A stretch of 27,566 bases of DNA, taken from NCBI GenBank assembly GCA_018713505.1, contig DVOL01000021.1, positions 1 through 27,566 of the forward strand, written 5' to 3'. Positions within the stretch are counted from its first letter, which is position 1. Each line of letters opens with the position of its first letter. Shown here one piece after another: positions 23,083-27,566 of the stretch. The notes below the pieces were generated by a model, which worked only from the letters and a program-made list of their open reading frames with translations, ran no database searches and was not told the origin of the DNA. The stretch comes from Faeciplasma avium. Lineage in GTDB: Bacteria > Bacillota > Clostridia > Oscillospirales > Ruminococcaceae. A program made the position numbers and the translations under genes.

Positions 23083-25335
23083 ATGAAGGTAAAAAAGCTT
23101 TTGGCGCTCATTCTTGCTGCCTGCATGGTGCTGACGGTTGTAGCCGGCTGCGGCGATACCACCAACCAGCCCTCTGATGGCGGCGACGGCGGCGCCAATA
23201 ACGGCGGCGAGGTCAACAATGACGGCGACGAGGTCGACAATGACGGCGGCGAGGTAGTCGAGCCTACATATGTTGACAAGTATGCCGAGATGTCTCATGC
23301 TGAGGCTTCAGAGGCTCTCTACGATGCGGTTCTGGGTGGCTTCTATGAGTATTACCAGCTCGCTAAGGACCCCTCGATATCCACCTCCGAGAAGTTTGCT
23401 CTTTCTGCTATCGCAGAGGCTAAGCTCCTCGAGCAGGGAGTTCTGCTCCCCTCTACCGCAAACGGCGGTAACTACGCTATCTCAAGAGTTATCCCCAGGA
23501 CTGTGACCACCACCTACTGGGGCACCGATATGTACAGGTATCACAATGCTCTTATAATAGACGGCGACCCGCTCACCGCTGCTGAGAGAACTGAGCTTAC
23601 CACTCTTTGGAACGAGCTCAGAGGAACCGGCACCTACGAGCAGGCAGCTAAGGACTGGGCAGCTGCTAAGGGCTACACCTTTACCGATACCTACACCCTT
23701 GGCTACGTCAGCGACCCTGTAACCTGGGACGCTCATAACACCTACCTCTCCGCCGACCATGAGGCTATTGTAAACACTGTCGACGGACTTCTTGAGTACA
23801 ACTGCGAGAATGTTCAGGTTCCCGCTCTTGCAACCTCCTACGAGGTTTCCGAGGATGGCCTTACCTACACCTTCCACATCCGTGAGGGCGTTAACTGGGT
23901 CAACCAGCAGGGCGTTATAATCGAGCCTCTGACCGCTGACAGCTTTGTTGCCGGCTTCCAGCATCTTCTTGACGCTCAGGGCGGCACCGAGTACCTTGTC
24001 GACGGTATCGTAAAGAACGCTACTGAGTACATGGAAGGTACCTGCGGCTTCGAGGAGGTCGGATGTGTAGCTGTTGACGACTACACCCTCGTCTACACCC
24101 TCGAGAACCCCACCTCCTACTTCATCACCATGCTGGGCTACAACTGCTTCCAGCCCCTTTCAAGGTCCTTCTTCCTCGCACAGGGCGGCGCCTTCGGTAT
24201 TGACGCTTACGCTGAGGCTTCCGCTTCTGAGAGCTACACCTACGGTCTCACTCCTGAGAACATCGCTTACTGCGGTCCGTACCTTGTAACCTCCTACACT
24301 GCCAGCAACTCTATCGTCTTTGACGCTAACCCCGAGTACTGGAACAAGGACAACATCAACATCAAGAAGATCACCTGGAGATTTATCGACGGTCAGAACC
24401 CCACCGAGAGCTATGACCTTATGATGGAGGGCGTATTCGCCGGAGCAGGTCTTGGAACACAGGCCACTCAGAAGGCTAAGGAGGACGGTATGTTCGATAC
24501 CTACGCCTATGTATCCAGCCTTGACGCTTCTTCCTTCCCTATATTCCTCAATGTTTACAGAAAGCAGTACGAGAACTTCAACGACGCCACCGTCGCTGTT
24601 TCCGAGCTTTCCGAGAACGACCGCAACAAGTCCAACCTTGCAATGCAGAACCAGCACTTCCGTCTTGCTATCTGCTTCGCACTTGACAGAGGCGCCTTCA
24701 ACGCAACAACCACTGGCGACGAGCTCAAGTACAACAGCCTTGTTAACTCCTACAGCCCCGGTGACTTTGTATACCTGAGCGAGGAGGTAACCGTTGATAT
24801 CAACGGAACTGCAACCACCTTCCCTGCAGGAACCTACTACGGTCAGATTATGCAGGCTCAGCTTGACGCTGACGGATACCCGATAACCGTATGGAATCCC
24901 GAGGCTAACGACGGCATCGGCGGCTCTGTCGGCTACGACGGATGGTACAACCCCGATGAGGCTAAGGCGCAGCTCGAGCTTGCTATCGAGGAGCTTTCCG
25001 CTTCTGATGGCATGATAATCGACGCTGAGCATCCCGTTTACCTCGATCTTCCCTACTGCGACATCAACGAGACCTACTCCAACAGAGCTAACGCTCTCAA
25101 GCAGTCCATCGAGGCTTCTCTCGAGGGCAAGGTAATCATCAACCTGGTTAAGACCGGCGGCTCCAACGCCCTTAACTGGTACAACGCCGCCTACTATCCT
25201 GCAACCGGCGACCAGATGAACTTCCACCTGTCTGACGCGTCCGGCTGGGGACCTGACTACGGTGACCCGTTCACCTTCCTTGATACCATGCTTCCTCAGG
25301 GCGGCGGAATGGCTAAGAATCTCGGTCTGTTCTAA
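23083..25335 (+). CDS. Peptide ABC transporter solute-binding lipoprotein, apparently circularly permuted
   Basis: A 750-residue lipoprotein (signal peptide with VVAGC, Cys23) with a Gly/Asn/Asp-rich linker (24-65). The family-5 binding-protein domain begins near residue 200 (LGYVSDPVTWDAHN, then LATSYEVSEDGLTYTFHIRE) and stops at GWGPDYGDPFTFLDTMLPQG plus fifteen residues. Ordinary OppA proteins continue about 100 residues past that motif. The missing piece seems to sit at the front: residues 66-160 (EKFALSAIAEAKLLEQGVLL, then YAISRVIPRTV and YRYHNALI) resemble the OppA C-terminal segment (ALYxKAEQxLxxxxxIVPxY). ATG 23083 follows AAAGGAG. It would capture oligopeptides outside the membrane for the permeases that follow. 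The family is firm; the permutation is my alignment by eye. Confidence 0.88.
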   Translation: MKVKKLLALILAACMVLTVVAGCGDTTNQPSDGGDGGANNGGEVNNDGDEVDNDGGEVVEPTYVDKYAEMSHAEASEALYDAVLGGFYEYYQLAKDPSISTSEKFALSAIAEAKLLEQGVLLPSTANGGNYAISRVIPRTVTTTYWGTDMYRYHNALIIDGDPLTAAERTELTTLWNELRGTGTYEQAAKDWAAAKGYTFTDTYTLGYVSDPVTWDAHNTYLSADHEAIVNTVDGLLEYNCENVQVPALATSYEVSEDGLTYTFHIREGVNWVNQQGVIIEPLTADSFVAGFQHLLDAQGGTEYLVDGIVKNATEYMEGTCGFEEVGCVAVDDYTLVYTLENPTSYFITMLGYNCFQPLSRSFFLAQGGAFGIDAYAEASASESYTYGLTPENIAYCGPYLVTSYTASNSIVFDANPEYWNKDNINIKKITWRFIDGQNPTESYDLMMEGVFAGAGLGTQATQKAKEDGMFDTYAYVSSLDASSFPIFLNVYRKQYENFNDATVAVSELSENDRNKSNLAMQNQHFRLAICFALDRGAFNATTTGDELKYNSLVNSYSPGDFVYLSEEVTVDINGTATTFPAGTYYGQIMQAQLDADGYPITVWNPEANDGIGGSVGYDGWYNPDEAKAQLELAIEELSASDGMIIDAEHPVYLDLPYCDINETYSNRANALKQSIEASLEGKVIINLVKTGGSNALNWYNAAYYPATGDQMNFHLSDASGWGPDYGDPFTFLDTMLPQGGGMAKNLGLF

Positions 25336-25352
25336 GCGATTATTCCTGATAA

Positions 25353-25391
25353 CCTGCGGCGGGTCCTCCGCCGCAGGGAATCTTGCTTTTC
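25353..25391 (+). terminator. Intercistronic GC-rich hairpin after the binding protein
   Basis: CCTGCGGCGG (25353-25362) pairs perfectly with CCGCCGCAGG (25368-25377), then GAATCTTGCTTTT. The U-tract is delayed, which suits partial termination giving more binding protein than permease. Confidence 0.65.
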
Positions 25392-25438
25392 CAGCTTTAG
25401 AGCTTTAAATAAGCCGAGCAAAAACAATTATTCAGAGC

Positions 25439-25464
25439 ATAGGGGATAGATTCCTATCCCCTAT
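25439..25464 (+). other. Perfect 11-bp hairpin ahead of the permease gene
   Basis: ATAGGGGATAG (25439-25449) and CTATCCCCTAT (25454-25464) form a perfect stem with a 4-base loop, 31 bases before the permease start. No U-tract follows. It may protect the downstream mRNA after processing or be an operator. Confidence 0.55.
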
Positions 25465-25495
25465 TGTGATTGATAATGGGGAGTGATTATGACTT

Positions 25496-27073
25496 ATGAG
25501 TAAATACCTGTTAAAAAGAATTCTCCACGGTATTGTATCGGTCGTAATCGTCGTTGCAATAGTTATGCTGCTTGTGTATTCACTGATGAACAGAGAGCTG
25601 ATTTTTGCCAAGGATGTTGCGTTCACCAAAAAAAGCAATAACGACAGAGAAATTTATAAATACTCGCAGTGGGAAAAGTTCGGCTATCTGGACTATGTAA
25701 CCTACAACGAGTATCTGAGGACCTTGGTTACCTCCGGGGAGCTTGACGAGGCTTCGCTTGTGGACGCCGCCGCCATAGCAAGAACCCCCGACCTTGACAG
25801 CGATATAACAAAAACCTATGTCGAAAAATTCACCGAGCATTACGAGTCGCAGGGCTACACCATAGTCAGGCTGGACGCTGTTATGCTCACAGGAAGAAAG
25901 GTCGACACCGGCGGGAGACAGCAGCTCTTCGCCTATAAGGACCGGCCTCTTCTTGGCAGGCTTGCAAGCTTCTTCGCCGGAATAGTCACTATCGACAATA
26001 TTCATTATGTCGACGAGAGCGTTGATATCGGCGAGAGAAAGCTCACCTTTACCGCATACGACCCCTTGTACGGGGGAGAGAAATTCTCGCCTGCAATCAT
26101 AGGAAACGGCACAAGGCATAAGTATCTTATGTACTTTGATGACCAGTTCCCTTACTTCCATCAGAATGTTATCACCATAAAGCTGGGAATGTCCTACTCT
26201 ATTAATAAGGGTATAGATGTTTTTGACACCATGTCCACCAGCCAGGGTGCGTATATAAGAAGGACTGTGACCTATCCCACAGGCCTTGTCGAGGAGAGCG
26301 CCGACGACCTTCACACGGCGGTCTACAGTCAGGGCTCGAGGGACGCCGCAGCAATGTATTCCGACAGGTATGTTGACGATTATACCTCCGTCACCACCTA
26401 CAAGGGCAACAAGTCCAAGACAGGATACTCCTTCACGATAGGTATTATCTCGACTCTTGCAGCCTATGTTCTTGCAGTTCCGCTGGGAATCGCCATGGCA
26501 AGAAAGAAGGACAAGCTTTTGGACAAGCTCGGAACTCTGTACATAGTATTCATCATGGCGGTGCCGTCATTGGCATACATCTTCATGTTCAAGGCGATAG
26601 GCGGAAAGCTGGGGCTTCCAACCACCTTCAATATGGACGGCGAAACAGCCCTTATGTACGCTCTGCCGATAATCTCGCTCGCCCTGCCCTCGATAGCAAA
26701 CCTTATGAAGTGGCTGAGGCGCTACATGATTGACCAGATGAACTCCGACTATGTCAAGTTTGCGAGGTCCGGCGGTCTCTCCGAGAACGAGATTTTCTCC
26801 AAGCACATCCTTAAGAATGCTGCGATACCGATTATCCACGGTATTCCGGGAAGCGTCCTCGGCGCACTGACCGGCGCTATCATCACCGAGCGTGTTTACC
26901 TCGTCCCCGGCGCCGGAAATCTTCTCACCAACGCAATCAATAACTACGATAATGGTGTAATCGTAGGACTGACGCTGTTCTACGCAACCCTCTCTATCGT
27001 CTCGATAATCCTGGGCGACATTCTGATGGCTCTTGTCGACCCGAGAATCAACTTCACCTCGAAGGCACGCTAA
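25496..27073 (+). CDS. OppB-type peptide ABC transporter permease with large extracytoplasmic insert
   Basis: A 525-residue permease, where OppB/DppB proteins are usually 300-330. It begins with the typical KYLLKRILHGI and TM1 (about 9-29). Some 280 residues outside the membrane follow before TM2 (about 311-333, SFTIGIISTLAAYVLAVPLG), then four more helices. The ATPase-contacting EAA-type loop is DYVKFARSGGLSENEIFSKH, followed by KNAAIPII. The insert retains the end of the normal OppB loop (NVITIKLGMSYSINKG). A four-codon frame (ATG 25489 to TAA 25503) overlaps this start codon in the pattern ATGAGTAA, which may couple initiation; GGGGAG lies upstream. It pairs with the binding protein before it and the OppC-like gene after it. 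Confidence 0.88.
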   Translation: MSKYLLKRILHGIVSVVIVVAIVMLLVYSLMNRELIFAKDVAFTKKSNNDREIYKYSQWEKFGYLDYVTYNEYLRTLVTSGELDEASLVDAAAIARTPDLDSDITKTYVEKFTEHYESQGYTIVRLDAVMLTGRKVDTGGRQQLFAYKDRPLLGRLASFFAGIVTIDNIHYVDESVDIGERKLTFTAYDPLYGGEKFSPAIIGNGTRHKYLMYFDDQFPYFHQNVITIKLGMSYSINKGIDVFDTMSTSQGAYIRRTVTYPTGLVEESADDLHTAVYSQGSRDAAAMYSDRYVDDYTSVTTYKGNKSKTGYSFTIGIISTLAAYVLAVPLGIAMARKKDKLLDKLGTLYIVFIMAVPSLAYIFMFKAIGGKLGLPTTFNMDGETALMYALPIISLALPSIANLMKWLRRYMIDQMNSDYVKFARSGGLSENEIFSKHILKNAAIPIIHGIPGSVLGALTGAIITERVYLVPGAGNLLTNAINNYDNGVIVGLTLFYATLSIVSIILGDILMALVDPRINFTSKAR

Positions 27074-27091
27074 GGAAAGGGGGCAGCTTAA

Positions 27092-27566
27092 ATGAACGAA
27101 TATAATGAGCTTATAGCTCTTGACGAGTTCGGACTCAGCGATGAGGAGCTATTTTCCAGATTTGAGCACGGCGAGTCCGAGGCTGAAAAGATTACCGCTC
27201 CCAGATACTCCTACTGGAGGTCTGTTCTGAGGGTGTTCTTCAAGAAAAAGATTAACATAGTAGTTTTGAGCCTGCTGGCTGTACTGGTGCTCTTTGCCTA
27301 CATCTACCCCGAGTTCTCAAACTACGACAAGTATGCAAACCTCATGGTCGAGGGAGCAAAGCACCTTGGACCCTCTGCCGCCATGGAGAAGTTCGGCAAG
27401 AACATCCACTGGATATTCGGCAGCGGCGGAGTCGGACAGTCCACCTTTGACGCTCTTTGGAGCGGCGCAAGGATTTCCCTGACGCTTGCCTTTGTCTGTG
27501 CTCTTATCAACATGACGGTCGGCGTCGTAATAGGAGCGGTCTGGGGCTTCTCCAAGAGGGTGGACA
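27092..27566 (+). CDS. OppC-type peptide ABC transporter permease (5' part, runs off the window)
   Basis: The first 158 residues of a permease that continues past the window end with no stop. A cytoplasmic N-terminal tail of about 50 residues (MNEYNELIALDEFGLSDEEL) precedes TM1 (INIVVLSLLAVLVLFAYIYP). Then come the OppC-type periplasmic loop and GSGGVGQSTFDALWSGARIS, which matches the usual TDxxGRDxxSRxxxGARIS motif but lacks its TDxxGRD residues. TM2 (LTLAFVCALINMTVGVVIGA) follows. The start ATG 27092 lies 18 bases after the OppB stop, with GGAAAGGGGG upstream. The ATPase genes presumably follow outside the window. Confidence 0.85.
   Translation, partial: MNEYNELIALDEFGLSDEELFSRFEHGESEAEKITAPRYSYWRSVLRVFFKKKINIVVLSLLAVLVLFAYIYPEFSNYDKYANLMVEGAKHLGPSAAMEKFGKNIHWIFGSGGVGQSTFDALWSGARISLTLAFVCALINMTVGVVIGAVWGFSKRVD

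Noticed and set aside
24160..25227. Long open frame (355 codons) antisense to the solute-binding protein
   Set aside because: Same explanation: a by-product of codon bias on the coding strand; low-complexity Val/Gly/Leu-rich translation.

Overview
The window looks like chromosomal DNA of an anaerobic, plant-fibre-degrading member of the Clostridia, most likely a Ruminococcus-like member of the Oscillospiraceae from rumen or gut. The reasons are strong AGGAGG-type ribosome sites, sigma-A promoters with 16-18 bp spacers, a T-box leader, a ferredoxin-dependent 2-oxoacid oxidoreductase, a cohesin-domain surface protein beside a decayed dockerin gene, and a GH115 xylan alpha-glucuronidase. The taxonomy is inferred from gene content only; no rRNA or tRNA gene was seen.

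Layout. 1-3.3 kb: a Cys-rich surface protein with an N-terminal cohesin-like domain, then a broken leucine-rich-repeat/dockerin gene. 3.3-6.1 kb: a ZIP metal transporter (minus), a TrmO-type tRNA methyltransferase (plus) and a PLP aminotransferase (minus); the last two converge with a 9-bp overlap. 6.1-7.5 kb: 15-bp direct repeats, divergent promoters and a multi-pass membrane protein with an Ala-Pro tail. 7.6-12.4 kb: a 1283-residue membrane-tethered GH115 enzyme and an amidohydrolase. 12.48-21.0 kb: one long putative operon behind a T-box whose specifier reads as ATC (Ile). It encodes an XRE-cupin-acyl-CoA synthetase fusion, a MinD-like ATPase, the delta, alpha, beta and gamma subunits of a 2-oxoacid:ferredoxin oxidoreductase, a branched-chain aminotransferase and a MetY-type sulfhydrylase, and ends at a clear terminator. 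21.0-22.6 kb: homoserine O-acetyltransferase from its own promoter, and a CotF/ferritin-like protein. 22.9 kb to the end: a promoter, a structured leader, a lipoprotein solute-binding protein that appears circularly permuted, an OppB-type permease with a very large extracytoplasmic insert, and the start of an OppC-type permease.

How the genes work together. The T-box operon reads as a scavenging route: branched short-chain acid -> acyl-CoA (synthetase) -> branched 2-oxoacid (reductive carboxylation by the ferredoxin oxidoreductase) -> Ile/Val/Leu (aminotransferase), switched on by uncharged tRNA-Ile. This fits the classical observation that cellulolytic ruminococci grow on isobutyrate, isovalerate and 2-methylbutyrate as amino acid precursors. 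MetY and MetA would supply methionine by the O-acetylhomoserine route. The GH115 enzyme would remove (methyl)glucuronic acid from xylan at the cell surface, and the final cluster would import peptides.
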